Of a stretch of DNA of 64,000 nt, positions 29,900-39,371 are shown piece by piece. Location: positions 1 through 64,000 of the forward strand of contig CANRMT010000002.1 in assembly GCA_947631815.1 (NCBI GenBank), read 5' to 3'. The notes under the pieces are model-generated. The model searched no databases. It had not been told where the DNA came from and saw nothing but the letters and a program-made list of their open reading frames with translations. The position numbers and the translations under genes are program-made. Within the stretch, counting starts at the first letter, position 1. Each line of letters starts with the position of its first letter. Origin of the DNA: an uncultured Eisenbergiella sp. (GTDB lineage Bacteria; Bacillota; Clostridia; Lachnospirales; Lachnospiraceae).

Positions 29900-30394
29900 T
29901 CATCCGAGATAAGGACCGCACGCCCCGCCCCAGCTTTCCTGCAGGCGCTCCAGAGACCATGCGGCGTTGGCCGGAGACGTGGAAGGCAGCCTGACGGCCC
30001 TCAGCCCGCAGGATGCCTCACAATACTTTTCATATAGCTCATATGCCTTATTCCCGTTGGCGAACACGGCACGGATCCCGGTTCGGGCCAGCAGTCCGGC
30101 AATATCATTCGGCACCACGCCGCGGATGGAGCTGTCCGAGGAGCCGCGGATCTCGCAGGACGCGATCACATCCCAGACGGCGATGTGTCCGGACAGCAGC
30201 ATGGCCTTTTTCTCCGCGATGGTCTGCGGGACCGGGCTGTCCGTCAGAAAGGCGGTCACCTTCCAGAAGCGGTTCTGGGGATGGCCGTAATAAAACTGTG
30301 CCTCCCGGGACTTCACCGACGGAAACGTGCCCAGGATCAGGATCCTGGAATTCCCGTCGAAAACCGGTTGAAATGTGTGTGTTAGAGCTGCCAT
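29900..30394 (-). CDS. DNA-deoxyinosine (hypoxanthine) glycosylase-like, UDG superfamily
   Basis: ILILGTFPSVKSREAQFYYGHPQNRFWKV, GHIAVWDVIASCEIRGSSDSSI, LPSTSPANA. Confidence 0.85.
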   Translation of the reverse strand: MAALTHTFQPVFDGNSRILILGTFPSVKSREAQFYYGHPQNRFWKVTAFLTDSPVPQTIAEKKAMLLSGHIAVWDVIASCEIRGSSDSSIRGVVPNDIAGLLARTGIRAVFANGNKAYELYEKYCEASCGLRAVRLPSTSPANAAWSLERLQESWGGACGPYLG

Positions 30395-30456
30395 CTGATC
30401 CTCTCCCGCCGCCGGAAAGCCCTGGCGGACAGCAAGCTGTATGATAAAGCATTCCG

Positions 30457-31257
30457 TCAGGAGCGGTCCGGAGCGTATGCCCCCAGCGCGTTCTTCAGCA
30501 AGATCTTCATGAGCTCACTGTTTCCTTTCAGAAAGCTTATCTTCGTCGGGGTTTTTCCGCCTTTGGGGTATGCCCTCGTGACAGGTATCTCGCATGCCCG
30601 ATACCCCAGCTGTGTTGCCCTGACCGAAAGATACGCCAGCAGTTCATATGTCATGAACACATCCCGCAGCGGTTTTACCCTTTCGTCCCGCAGATATGCG
30701 GCCGAATATGCTCTGTATGCGTTTGTCGTGTCCGTAAATCTCTGATGCGCCGTGAGAGAAATGACCGGCGCATGGATCAGCCGGACGGAAAGCAGGCGGA
30801 TGAGCGGTGTATTAACGGCCTTCCCTCCCTTTATGAAACGGGAGCCCTGCACCAGATCGTACCCTTCCTCCAGCTTTTCGATGAACCGCGGAACATCTTC
30901 GATACTGTCCTTGTTATTTCCGTCTATTGTAAGGATGCCTTTATAACCTCTCTGAAGCGCCCACCAGATGCCCATGCGCAGCTGCGCGCCCTGTCTTCCG
31001 GCATCCTGCTTCACAAGCAGCGTGTTCACTCCTGTGCCAAGAAGCATCGCCTCCGCCGTACAGCCGTCCGTGGAGCCCCCGTCACAAACTGCAATATCCG
31101 CATATTCGTGTATCCGATGCGCAAAAGCGCGCTCCAGTTCTTTTCTGATCCGGTCTCCTTCATTGATGATCGGGATCAGGAGCGCATAATCTTTTGACTT
31201 CTCCCGGTATTCGGTACACATAAATCTTGGCACGCCGGCCTGTCTTTCATACAGCAC
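30457..31257 (-). CDS. Glycosyltransferase family 2 (dolichol-phosphate mannose synthase-like)
   Basis: LLIPIINEGDRIRKEL, ADIAVCDGGSTDG, GILTIDGNNKDSIEDVPRFI. Confidence 0.8.
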   Translation of the reverse strand: MLYERQAGVPRFMCTEYREKSKDYALLIPIINEGDRIRKELERAFAHRIHEYADIAVCDGGSTDGCTAEAMLLGTGVNTLLVKQDAGRQGAQLRMGIWWALQRGYKGILTIDGNNKDSIEDVPRFIEKLEEGYDLVQGSRFIKGGKAVNTPLIRLLSVRLIHAPVISLTAHQRFTDTTNAYRAYSAAYLRDERVKPLRDVFMTYELLAYLSVRATQLGYRACEIPVTRAYPKGGKTPTKISFLKGNSELMKILLKNALGAYAPDRS

Positions 31258-31286
31258 GAAAAATCCTCCCTATATCAACCGGATAT

Positions 31287-32129
31287 TCACCGGCACTGCC
31301 CGAATATCTCTTTTACATAAAGCATCGCTCGCTCCAGCACATCCGTTTCTTCCGTCTTCCCCATCTCAATGGAAATAAATCCCCGATATCCTTCTGTCCG
31401 CAGGATATCCCGCAGTTCCAGGTGCAAATCCCTTTTTTCGATCGGCTTCAATCCCGGCTCGCTGATGTGCACGTGATTGATCAGAAATACGCTTCCTTTC
31501 AGTTCGTCCGCGCTTTCTTTGTTCTCTATCATCGTTCCCGCATCAAGATTCAGCCGAAACCCGGCCCGATCCACCCGATCGATCAGCTCCAGCGCGGCCC
31601 TCGTGTCATTGATATAGTTCGTGTGATAGACCGGCGGATTCGCTTCCATCCCGATTACGGTATCATGCTCCGCCGCATATTCCCCCAGCTCTCTGAAAAA
31701 AGCGACCGCATCGAGCGCATCCGCCCCCGGCAGGAGCACTCTGTTTTTCGGGCATCCGAACACCAGATTTTGGCAGCCGACGGTCTGCGCAAAATCGACC
31801 GCCCGCATCGTATAGGCGAGCAGCGCTTTTTTTTCTTCCAGGGACCCAAAAAGCTTTTCCTGTCTCCCGAACCAGATCGACTGCATGGAGGATACGACAA
31901 AGCCGTATCTGTCCGCCAGCTGCCCGGACCATTGCCCGGCCTGTTCCAGCCTGTCATACGGTCTTTCCGGGAACAGTCTCGTCGGTGCGATCTCCAGGCC
32001 CGAATACCCCAGCTTCTTCATTTTATCATAAACGGCTTCATCGCATTCCTTCAGCCAGCCTATATTGGAAATCGACAGCTTCACCTTTTCCACCTCAGCC
32101 ACTTTTATCTTCCCGGGCTTTTCATTCAT
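31287..32129 (-). CDS. Sugar phosphate isomerase/epimerase, AP-endonuclease-2-like TIM barrel
   Basis: LSISNIGWLKECDEAVYDKMKKLGYSGLEIAPTRLFPE...GFISIEMG. Confidence 0.78.
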   Translation of the reverse strand: MNEKPGKIKVAEVEKVKLSISNIGWLKECDEAVYDKMKKLGYSGLEIAPTRLFPERPYDRLEQAGQWSGQLADRYGFVVSSMQSIWFGRQEKLFGSLEEKKALLAYTMRAVDFAQTVGCQNLVFGCPKNRVLLPGADALDAVAFFRELGEYAAEHDTVIGMEANPPVYHTNYINDTRAALELIDRVDRAGFRLNLDAGTMIENKESADELKGSVFLINHVHISEPGLKPIEKRDLHLELRDILRTEGYRGFISIEMGKTEETDVLERAMLYVKEIFGQCR

Positions 32130-33067
32130 CCGATGCTTCTTCCGACAAAATCCCTTATTTCTCTGACGACCGTCATCTTATCACAGATATATCCGTCCGA
32201 ACCTCCGAACAGACCGCCGTAAACCGTTTTATAATCATAATCCGCCGGGACACCGGCCAGCTCGTTCACAAACTTCTTTCCGGTCAAAAATTCATACAGC
32301 TCCCCTGCGGACACGGGCTCCGTCGCAGGATGCCATATCCTGAGATCATTTTGGAGCGCTGTCCGGATATCGTCCCATAACCTTCCCAGATCATAAAACT
32401 GATATTTGCTCCTGCTGTCCGTAAAATGAAGCGCCGAAAAGCCCAATGTCCGAAACTTCTCCTTCAGCAGTCTTCTGTCGCCCTCCGACATATTCTTCAC
32501 TCTGTAAAAGCCATTATCCTGCAGCTCATAACAGCCCTTCAGCTGCGGATCCTTTTCGGAAAGTTCCTCCAGCTTTTGCCCGCTGAGCATAAACGGGATC
32601 ACATTCATATAATCATAAATAAAATTCTTTTTTATATTTGCCCCGAATAAACCCGGCAGCCGGACGATCAGCGCATCCGGGCAGAAATCCCTGACCCACG
32701 ATTCCAGCTGATACCGGTTATAGCCATATGCGGAAAGGCCCTCCGTATCGATCTCTGAATTTTCATCCACATCCCGGGGGATCTTAAAGACATCTATCGT
32801 GGAAATGAGCACCAGCTTCTTCGGAGCGATCCTTCTGATGTTTTCCTCCGCCTGAACGATAAGCTGCCAGTCCTTTTCCGGCGCATGATTTGCCAGATAT
32901 TTTTCCGCGCGAAGCCCCGCGTAAATGAGAAGCTCCGGCTTCGTACCGTAGGCCTCCGCGATATTTTTTGAATTGTATACAAACTGAATCTGCTTTCCCG
33001 CGGAAAGATATAGATTACTCCCAACAAATCCCGTATATCCGACCAATGCCGTCATATGATCCTTCAT
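32126..33067 (-). CDS. NAD-dependent epimerase/dehydratase-like protein
   Basis: TALVGYTGFVGSNL Rossmann motif, LVLISTIDVF, YGYNRYQLE (YxxxK-like variant). Confidence 0.72.
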   Translation of the reverse strand: MKDHMTALVGYTGFVGSNLYLSAGKQIQFVYNSKNIAEAYGTKPELLIYAGLRAEKYLANHAPEKDWQLIVQAEENIRRIAPKKLVLISTIDVFKIPRDVDENSEIDTEGLSAYGYNRYQLESWVRDFCPDALIVRLPGLFGANIKKNFIYDYMNVIPFMLSGQKLEELSEKDPQLKGCYELQDNGFYRVKNMSEGDRRLLKEKFRTLGFSALHFTDSRSKYQFYDLGRLWDDIRTALQNDLRIWHPATEPVSAGELYEFLTGKKFVNELAGVPADYDYKTVYGGLFGGSDGYICDKMTVVREIRDFVGRSIG

Positions 33068-33073
33068 CCTTGT

Positions 33074-34030
33074 CTATTTTGTCAATTTTTCAACACTTTC
33101 GAAGCTGTACGGCATTCTGCGGAATACGAGATTCACAAGAAGCTGCAGGTATTTGATGATGACCGTCAGAATGCCGAACATTCCCAAAAAAGCGACCGAC
33201 AGAAACAGGATCGTCGTCGTCCACCCTTCCACCGGATGGGCCGCAGCAAAGATCACCACCGAATATACGATCATGAATACGGAAACCAACATCATCAGCA
33301 TTGTCATCGCGACCGCAAAACGGTATCCCAGCTGCGTGAACAGGATCAGGGAGTCCACAGCCAGCATTGACCGGTATCCCCGCTCCCTTCTGTCCAGCCC
33401 TTCCCCGCCCCTGCCTGTCGGACTGTACATCACGGTATCGGCCTTAAGTCCCGCGCTGGCATATACGGCCTTCCGATAAGGTACCGTTCTGTTCATGGAA
33501 GCAGTCCGGTTAATCATCCTGCGGCTGAGGATCCGAAAGCTTTCCGTATGCATTTTGCAGGAAACGTCAGAAAAAAGATCGAAGACCCGATAAAACAGCC
33601 TGGAGGTGAATTTCTCTTTTTTATCCGGGGCAGCGTTCACGATATCATATCCCTGGAGCGCTCTGTCATAAACCCTCATAATCTCCTCCGGATCGAAGTC
33701 CGGAGCAGTCCGGTCAAACTCGAACACGAAATCCCCGATGGCAAGATCCATGCCCGCATTCATCGCCGACTCCAGTCCGTGAAATCCGCTCATGTTCACG
33801 ACGGATATGCTCACCGACGCATCCGCCCTGCCCGCTTCCCTTTTTATGACGCCGACGCTGTCATCCTCCGATCCGTCATTGACACAGATGATCTCGGAAT
33901 GTTCAAAATGGCCTTCCAGTACAGCGATGACCATTCCCAGGAACGACGCTATCCTGTGTTCCGCATTGTGCACATAAATAACAGCTGAGACAAAATTCTT
34001 CTCTTTATTTTCCATTTCAGAGCACCTCAT
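33074..34030 (-). CDS. Glycosyltransferase family 2 with two C-terminal TM helices (GtrB/CsbB/ArnC-like)
   Basis: SAVIYVHNAEHRIASFL, IICVNDGSEDDS, two TM near the C-terminus. Confidence 0.78.
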   Translation of the reverse strand: MRCSEMENKEKNFVSAVIYVHNAEHRIASFLGMVIAVLEGHFEHSEIICVNDGSEDDSVGVIKREAGRADASVSISVVNMSGFHGLESAMNAGMDLAIGDFVFEFDRTAPDFDPEEIMRVYDRALQGYDIVNAAPDKKEKFTSRLFYRVFDLFSDVSCKMHTESFRILSRRMINRTASMNRTVPYRKAVYASAGLKADTVMYSPTGRGGEGLDRRERGYRSMLAVDSLILFTQLGYRFAVAMTMLMMLVSVFMIVYSVVIFAAAHPVEGWTTTILFLSVAFLGMFGILTVIIKYLQLLVNLVFRRMPYSFESVEKLTK

Positions 34031-35135
34031 CCAGATCGTAGACCGTATTGATCTTGCCGGAAAGCACCGCGATAAACGTCGGATCCTTCGAATATGTCCG
34101 GATCACCGTCGGCCTTGAATCATCGATCTCCGAACTCATCAAGATCGGCTTGACGGAAAAAAGGGACCGCCTGTAGGCAAATGTGAATTCATCCCGCAGA
34201 TACTTGACCGCCAGATTCGCCATATAGGGAAAGGCGGTCTCCGGCCTTTCGGAACAGTCATTACAGTTGCCCAGCCGGAACGCCGAACACGCTCCGCCGC
34301 CCTTTCCCTGACAGGGAAAAGCGGGCGTTTCCTGATAACACGTCATGTGAGGCGTGAACGTCACCGACGTCAAAGAGTGCAGCCCCGTCTTCCCAAAGGG
34401 CATGATGGAGAAAAACGGGCCGTCCATCACGGTAAAACCGTACTGCTTCAGTTTTTCCCCTGCATCACATAAAATGATCTCACACAGCTCATACTTGATC
34501 CGGAACTTTTCAAATCCGGCCAGGTCCAGGATCTGATTGATTCCGGCATAGGCCGCGTTCAGGATAAATCCCGCTCTGTATTCTTTGCCGTCCTCCATAC
34601 AGATCGCGTACACATCGTTCCGTGCCTCTATGGACCGGATCGCCGCGCCATACAGGATCTTCACGTCCTTCAACGCATTTATCTTTTCCAGGAAATAATC
34701 CTTCAACAGCATCGCGTCATAGGTGTATTCTCTCGTCAAAAATGCGCCGTCACACATCCCCGGTTTAAAAAAGCGCTCCGGATGCAGTTCTTCACAGGGA
34801 ATACCGGCCGCTTTGCAGAAACGTCTGAACTGCTCTCCGTCCGACCAGGAATACCGGGCAGACGTGGCATAGATCTTATCAAATTCCCTGTTGATGCAAA
34901 AATCATAATCCCTGTTGAACCGTTCGAAATATCCGGCGGATTTCATTGCCGTCGAGATCGATCTGGGATAATGATACCCCTGATGCACCCGCGCCTGATT
35001 GATATAGGTAGCCCGGCGAAACGGCGTGGGATCGCACTCCAGCACAAGCACCTTTTCCCTTCTCTGACCGCAGACACAAGCGGAATAGAGACCGTACAGC
35101 CCTGCGCCGATGATGATCTTGTCATACTGTTCCAT
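34017..35135 (-). CDS. FAD-dependent oxidoreductase, DAO-like
   Basis: YDKIIIGAGLYGLYSACVCGQRREKVLVLECD dinucleotide-binding motif; Cys cluster PCQGKGGGACSAFRLGNCNDC. Confidence 0.75.
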   Translation of the reverse strand: MEQYDKIIIGAGLYGLYSACVCGQRREKVLVLECDPTPFRRATYINQARVHQGYHYPRSISTAMKSAGYFERFNRDYDFCINREFDKIYATSARYSWSDGEQFRRFCKAAGIPCEELHPERFFKPGMCDGAFLTREYTYDAMLLKDYFLEKINALKDVKILYGAAIRSIEARNDVYAICMEDGKEYRAGFILNAAYAGINQILDLAGFEKFRIKYELCEIILCDAGEKLKQYGFTVMDGPFFSIMPFGKTGLHSLTSVTFTPHMTCYQETPAFPCQGKGGGACSAFRLGNCNDCSERPETAFPYMANLAVKYLRDEFTFAYRRSLFSVKPILMSSEIDDSRPTVIRTYSKDPTFIAVLSGKINTVYDLDEVL

Positions 35136-35221
35136 AACGCTGTCCCCCAGCCCTTTTGACCTCCTTCAAATATCGGTGCGATGCACCCGCTCCGCGGATC
35201 CCTGCAGGCCGCAAGGCCCTT

Positions 35222-36286
35222 TTACGGAAACACCGGCGCCGTCCGCAGTCCTTCCTCTTCCGCCTCCCCGAACATCAGGTTCATGTTCTGCACGGCCTGT
35301 CCGGCCGCGCCCTTGACCAGATTGTCCATGGCGCCCATCATGATGACGCGGTGCGTACGCGGATCCACCTTCACGTTCACATCCACGAAATTGCTGCCCT
35401 CCACCCAACGGGTCTCCGGGCAGACGCCGGGCTCCAGGAAACGGACGAAATATTCGTCCCGATAATATTTCTCATAGGCCGCGCGGACCTGTTCCTCCGT
35501 CGGGAAACCGCTGCCGTCCGGCCCCTGCTGCGCCTTCAGCGACGCATACGCCGTGATCAGGATGCCCCGGTTCATGGGCACCAGATGCGGCGTGAAATTG
35601 ATGAGCACCGGCTCCCCGGCGGCATAGGAAAGCTGCTCCTCGATCTCCGGCGTATGCCGGTGATTCGTCACCCCGTATGCCTTGATATTCTCGTTCACCT
35701 CGCAGAAAAGGTTCACCACCTTGGCCCCTCTTCCCGCGCCGGAGGTGCCGCTCTTGGCGTCGATGATGATCGTGGCCGGATCGATCAGCCCCTCCTTCAG
35801 GAGCGGATACACGGCCAGCGTGGAGCAGGTGGGATAACAGCCTGGATTCGCCACCAGCCTGGCGGTCCGGATCCTGTCCCGGTTGATCTCGCACAGCCCG
35901 TAAACGGCCTCGCCGATGAACTGCGGCGCTTTATGCGTCATGCCGTACCATTTCTCATAGACGGACACGTCCTTGATCCGATAGTCCGCGCTCAGATCGA
36001 TCACCTTCACCCTGGAGAGGATCCTCTCGTCCAGAACGGACGCCAGGAATCCCTGGGGCGTCGCCGTGAAGATCACGTCCACCTCCTCCGCCAGCTTCTG
36101 CAGATCGTCATCCTTACAGACATCCTCCACCAGCCGGAACATGTTCCGGTAAACATCCGCATATTTCTGATCGATATAGCTCCTGGAGCCGTACCATTTG
36201 ATCTCTGTATCCTTATGACCCAGCAGAAGGCGTACCAGCTCGCCCCCCGCATATCCCGTGGACCCGATGATCCCTGCCCTGATCAT
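35222..36286 (-). CDS. argC: N-acetyl-gamma-glutamyl-phosphate reductase
   Basis: MIRAGIIGSTGYAGGELVRLLLGH, ANPGCYPTCSTLAVYPLL, SGTSGAGRG. Confidence 0.95.
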   Translation of the reverse strand: MIRAGIIGSTGYAGGELVRLLLGHKDTEIKWYGSRSYIDQKYADVYRNMFRLVEDVCKDDDLQKLAEEVDVIFTATPQGFLASVLDERILSRVKVIDLSADYRIKDVSVYEKWYGMTHKAPQFIGEAVYGLCEINRDRIRTARLVANPGCYPTCSTLAVYPLLKEGLIDPATIIIDAKSGTSGAGRGAKVVNLFCEVNENIKAYGVTNHRHTPEIEEQLSYAAGEPVLINFTPHLVPMNRGILITAYASLKAQQGPDGSGFPTEEQVRAAYEKYYRDEYFVRFLEPGVCPETRWVEGSNFVDVNVKVDPRTHRVIMMGAMDNLVKGAAGQAVQNMNLMFGEAEEEGLRTAPVFP

Positions 36287-36315
36287 AATGCTCTCCTCCT
36301 CGTCCTTCGCAAGCC

Positions 36316-36410
36316 AGAAATGAATAATAATACTCGTTCTCCCCGTTTTTATCGCTATTTTCAGGAATATAATACATAATTATTCATTATTCCTGCATAT
36401 TTTTGTATCA
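36316..36410. promoter_or_regulatory. Candidate ARG-box cluster between argC and argG
   Basis: AT-rich TGAATAATAATACT, CATAATTATTCATT and TGCATATTTTTGTAT elements in the divergent argC/argG gap. Confidence 0.5.
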
Positions 36411-36418
36411 AATATCCC

Positions 36419-36447
36419 TTGCAATTCTCCCTGCCCTGATGTATAGT
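36419..36447 (+). promoter_or_regulatory. Promoter for argG (TTGCAA-17-TATAGT)
   Basis: TTGCAA-ttctccctgccctgatg-TATAGT. Confidence 0.55.
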
Positions 36448-36544
36448 ATTGGAAGAATGCGGCGTATGTACATATACATGTATGTGTCCATCTTGCCACA
36501 AATCCACAAAAAAAGCAACTGCAATAAAGGAGAGATCATTTATC

Positions 36545-37774
36545 ATGAAAGAAAAAGTGATTCTGGCGTACTCCGGCGGTCTGGACACCACCGCCATCAT
36601 CCCCTGGCTGAAGGAGAACTTCGATTACGAGGTCATCTGCGTCTGCATTGACTGCGGCCAGGGAGAAGAGCTGGACGGCCTCGAAGAGCGCGCGAAGTTC
36701 TGCGGCGCTTCCAAGCTGTACATCCTGGACGTGGTGGACGAATTCGCGGACGAATACATCGTTCCCTGCGTACAGGCCAACGCCGTTTACGAGAACAAGT
36801 ATCTGCTGGGCACCTCCATGGCGCGCCCGCTGATCGCCAAGAAGCTGGTGGAGATTGCGCGCAAAGAAGGCGCTGCCGCCATCTGCCACGGTGCCACCGG
36901 CAAGGGCAACGACCAGATCCGGTTTGAGCTGGGCATCAAGGCGCTGGCTCCCGATCTGAAGATCATCGCGGCCTGGCGCAGCGACAAGTGGACCATGGAC
37001 TCCCGGGAATCCGAGATCGAATACTGCAAGGCCCACGGCATCCATCTTCCCTTCTCCGCGGATTCCAGCTACAGCCGCGACCGCAACCTCTGGCATATCA
37101 GCCACGAAGGCCTGGAGCTGGAGGATCCGGCCAACGAGCCCAACTATGACCATCTGCTGGTGCTGGGCACCACGCCCGAGAAGGCTCCTGAAGAAGGCGA
37201 ATATGTGACCATGACCTTCAAGGTCGGCGTTCCCACCTCCGTCAACGGACAGGAAATGAAGGTGTCCGACATCATCCGCACCCTGAACGCGCTGGGCGGC
37301 AAACACGGCATCGGCATCGTGGACATCGTGGAGAACCGCGTGGTCGGCATGAAGTCCCGCGGCGTATATGAAACGCCCGGCGGCACCATCCTGATGGAGG
37401 CCCATCAGCAGCTGGAGGAGCTGATCCTGGACCGCGATACCTACGCGCTCAAAAAGGATCTGGGCAATAAGCTGGCGCAGGTGGTCTACGAGGGCAAATG
37501 GTTCACGCCGCTCCGGGAGGCTCTGCAGGCGTTCATCACCTCCACACAGAAATATGTGACCGGCGAGGTGAGGTTCAAGCTCTATAAGGGCAACATCATC
37601 AAGGCCGGGACCACCTCTCCCTACTCTCTCTACAACGAAAAGATCGCTTCCTTTACCACCGGCGATCTGTACGACCACCACGACGCGGAAGGCTTCATCA
37701 ATCTGTTCGGCCTCTCCTGCAAGGTGCGCGCCATGAAGCTGAACGAGGCGAAGAACGCCGGGCTCGAGATCTGA
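36545..37774 (+). CDS. argG: Argininosuccinate synthase
   Basis: MKEKVILAYSGGLDTTAIIPWLKENF; GATGKGNDQIRFELG; AAGGAGAG RBS upstream. Confidence 0.96.
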   Translation: MKEKVILAYSGGLDTTAIIPWLKENFDYEVICVCIDCGQGEELDGLEERAKFCGASKLYILDVVDEFADEYIVPCVQANAVYENKYLLGTSMARPLIAKKLVEIARKEGAAAICHGATGKGNDQIRFELGIKALAPDLKIIAAWRSDKWTMDSRESEIEYCKAHGIHLPFSADSSYSRDRNLWHISHEGLELEDPANEPNYDHLLVLGTTPEKAPEEGEYVTMTFKVGVPTSVNGQEMKVSDIIRTLNALGGKHGIGIVDIVENRVVGMKSRGVYETPGGTILMEAHQQLEELILDRDTYALKKDLGNKLAQVVYEGKWFTPLREALQAFITSTQKYVTGEVRFKLYKGNIIKAGTTSPYSLYNEKIASFTTGDLYDHHDAEGFINLFGLSCKVRAMKLNEAKNAGLEI

Positions 37775-37840
37775 GCCGGGACAGGGACGGGACCGAAGGC
37801 CGGTCAGACACGGGAAGACCGCTGAAGACAGGGGATATTT

Positions 37841-38137
37841 ATGGAAGTGATCTTGATCTTGCTGATTTATTTTCTCGCTGTGAATATCGCCGGTTTCGCC
37901 GCGATGGGCATCGACAAGCACAGGGCCCGGCGGCGGGCATGGCGCATTCCGGAATCCACGCTCTTTCTGATCGCCCTGATTGGCGGCAGCATCGGCAGCA
38001 TCGCGGGCATGTATTTTTTCCGCCACAAAACGCTGCACTGGTATTTCGTCTGGGGAATGCCCGCCATCCTGCTCCTGCAGGCGGCGCTGATCCTCTACCT
38101 GCTGTTCGCCTCCCCATTCACATTTGCCATTTTATGA
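37841..38137 (+). CDS. DUF1294-family membrane protein
   Basis: NIAGFAAMGIDKHRARRRAWRIPESTLFLIALIGGSIGSIAGMYFFRHKTLHWYF. Confidence 0.85.
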   Translation: MEVILILLIYFLAVNIAGFAAMGIDKHRARRRAWRIPESTLFLIALIGGSIGSIAGMYFFRHKTLHWYFVWGMPAILLLQAALILYLLFASPFTFAIL

Positions 38138-38142
38138 GCCAG

Positions 38143-38170
38143 ACAGGAAACCCGCCAGCGGGTTTCCTGT
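38143..38170 (+). terminator. Hairpin downstream of DUF1294 gene
   Basis: ACAGGAAACCCGC-ca-GCGGGTTTCCTGT, perfect 13 bp stem. Confidence 0.6.
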
Positions 38171-38184
38171 TATTATGAGGAAAT

Positions 38185-38685
38185 ATGACATCCTTTCACA
38201 TCACAGAGCTGAAAAATTTTATGGGGAAGCTGCTGGGGACGGACTGCTTCGATTCCTTTCTGCTGGAGCAGGCCTCCGTTTCCACCTTCGCGGAATACGC
38301 CATAGACGGCCGCATCAACCCCGATTTTTATACAAAAGAAGAACGGGAGGATCCGCAGATCTGTCCCTATGACTTCGCCGCCTGGAGCGCCGTCCGCCCG
38401 CTCTGCTTCGAGATCATCAAGGGGAAGCGCAGTCCTTCCCGTTTTAAATTCGTGCTTCATCTGAAGCCGGAATACATTCCCGGCGTGCTGAAGGGAGCGG
38501 ACCCGTCGCTCACCGCCGACCAGGTCCGCGCGCTGGTGCTCACCGTCAAATATGACGGGAACGAAGCCTGCGCCGTCACGGGCACGGCCTTTTCCACCTT
38601 CGTCATGGACAAAACGCTGGACGCCCAGTGGGACAAGACCATGCGGCAGTTCCTGACCCGAAAGGGGATCGCCTTTCGCGAATGA
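38185..38685 (+). CDS. DUF5721-like protein
   Basis: MTSFHITELKNFMGKLLGTDCFDSFLLEQASVSTFAEYAIDGRINPDFYTKEE. Confidence 0.7.
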   Translation: MTSFHITELKNFMGKLLGTDCFDSFLLEQASVSTFAEYAIDGRINPDFYTKEEREDPQICPYDFAAWSAVRPLCFEIIKGKRSPSRFKFVLHLKPEYIPGVLKGADPSLTADQVRALVLTVKYDGNEACAVTGTAFSTFVMDKTLDAQWDKTMRQFLTRKGIAFRE

Positions 38686-38708
38686 TCCTCCGACAATACG
38701 AGACTGGG

Positions 38709-38748
38709 AGGCAGGGCAGACGTCAGAAAAAAAGCGTCTGCCCTGCCT
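38709..38748. terminator. Intrinsic terminator, convergent DUF5721/spoVAE gap
   Basis: AGGCAGGGCAGACG...CGTCTGCCCTGCCT. Confidence 0.7.
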
Positions 38749-38773
38749 CTTTGCATTGGGTCTTGCCGGGATA

Positions 38774-39130
38774 TCACTTCTTCATTTTGGGATTGAAGAT
38801 CAGGCTGGCCAGATAGCCGAAGATGAGGGCCGCGGAGGTTCCCACGGCGCCCGCCCTGAAGCCGCCGGAAAACAGTCCCAGAAAGCCCTGCTCATCCACA
38901 GCCTCTTTCACACCTTTGATCAGCACATTCCCGAATCCGAGGAGCGGAATGCCTGCCCCGGCACCCGCATACTCCAGGAAGGGCTCATACAGCCCCAGCG
39001 CCCCCAGGACCGCCCCAGTGCACACCAGGAGCACCATGATCCTTCCCGGCATCAGCTTCGTCTTTTCCATCAAGATCTGGACGAGGGCACAGATCAGGCC
39101 GCCCACCCAGAAAGCTCTGAAATAATCCAT
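38774..39130 (-). CDS. spoVAE: Stage V sporulation protein AE (SpoVAEB-type)
   Basis: FWVGGLICALVQILMEKTKLMPGRIMVLLVCTGAVLGALGLYEPFLEYAGAGAGIPLLGFGNVL. Confidence 0.9.
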   Translation of the reverse strand: MDYFRAFWVGGLICALVQILMEKTKLMPGRIMVLLVCTGAVLGALGLYEPFLEYAGAGAGIPLLGFGNVLIKGVKEAVDEQGFLGLFSGGFRAGAVGTSAALIFGYLASLIFNPKMKK

Positions 39131-39264
39131 TCAGCGCGCCTCCTTTTTCATAGGATGCGCAGCCGGAACGCGATTTATGCCGGGATGCGCAGCAGCGCGC
39201 CCTTTTTGCCGTCCGCGTCCGGCCGTTTCCGAGTTTCCGAACAGGCAGATGTCCGAACGCTCCG

Positions 39265-39371
39265 CCGCCTTTCTCCGCTGTCCAAAAGCCAAAGGCTGGC
39301 AAAGTTCTCGAACGGGCCGCAGCCTTTCTCCGCTGTCCGAAAGCCCGAGGTTGGCCAAATTCCCGAACAGG
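39265..39371. repeat. Two ~53 bp imperfect tandem repeats between spoVAE and DUF3810 gene
   Basis: CCTTTCTCCGCTGTCC(A/G)AAAGCC(A/C)(A/G)AGG(C/T)TGGC...CGAAC(G/A)GG twice. Confidence 0.8.
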
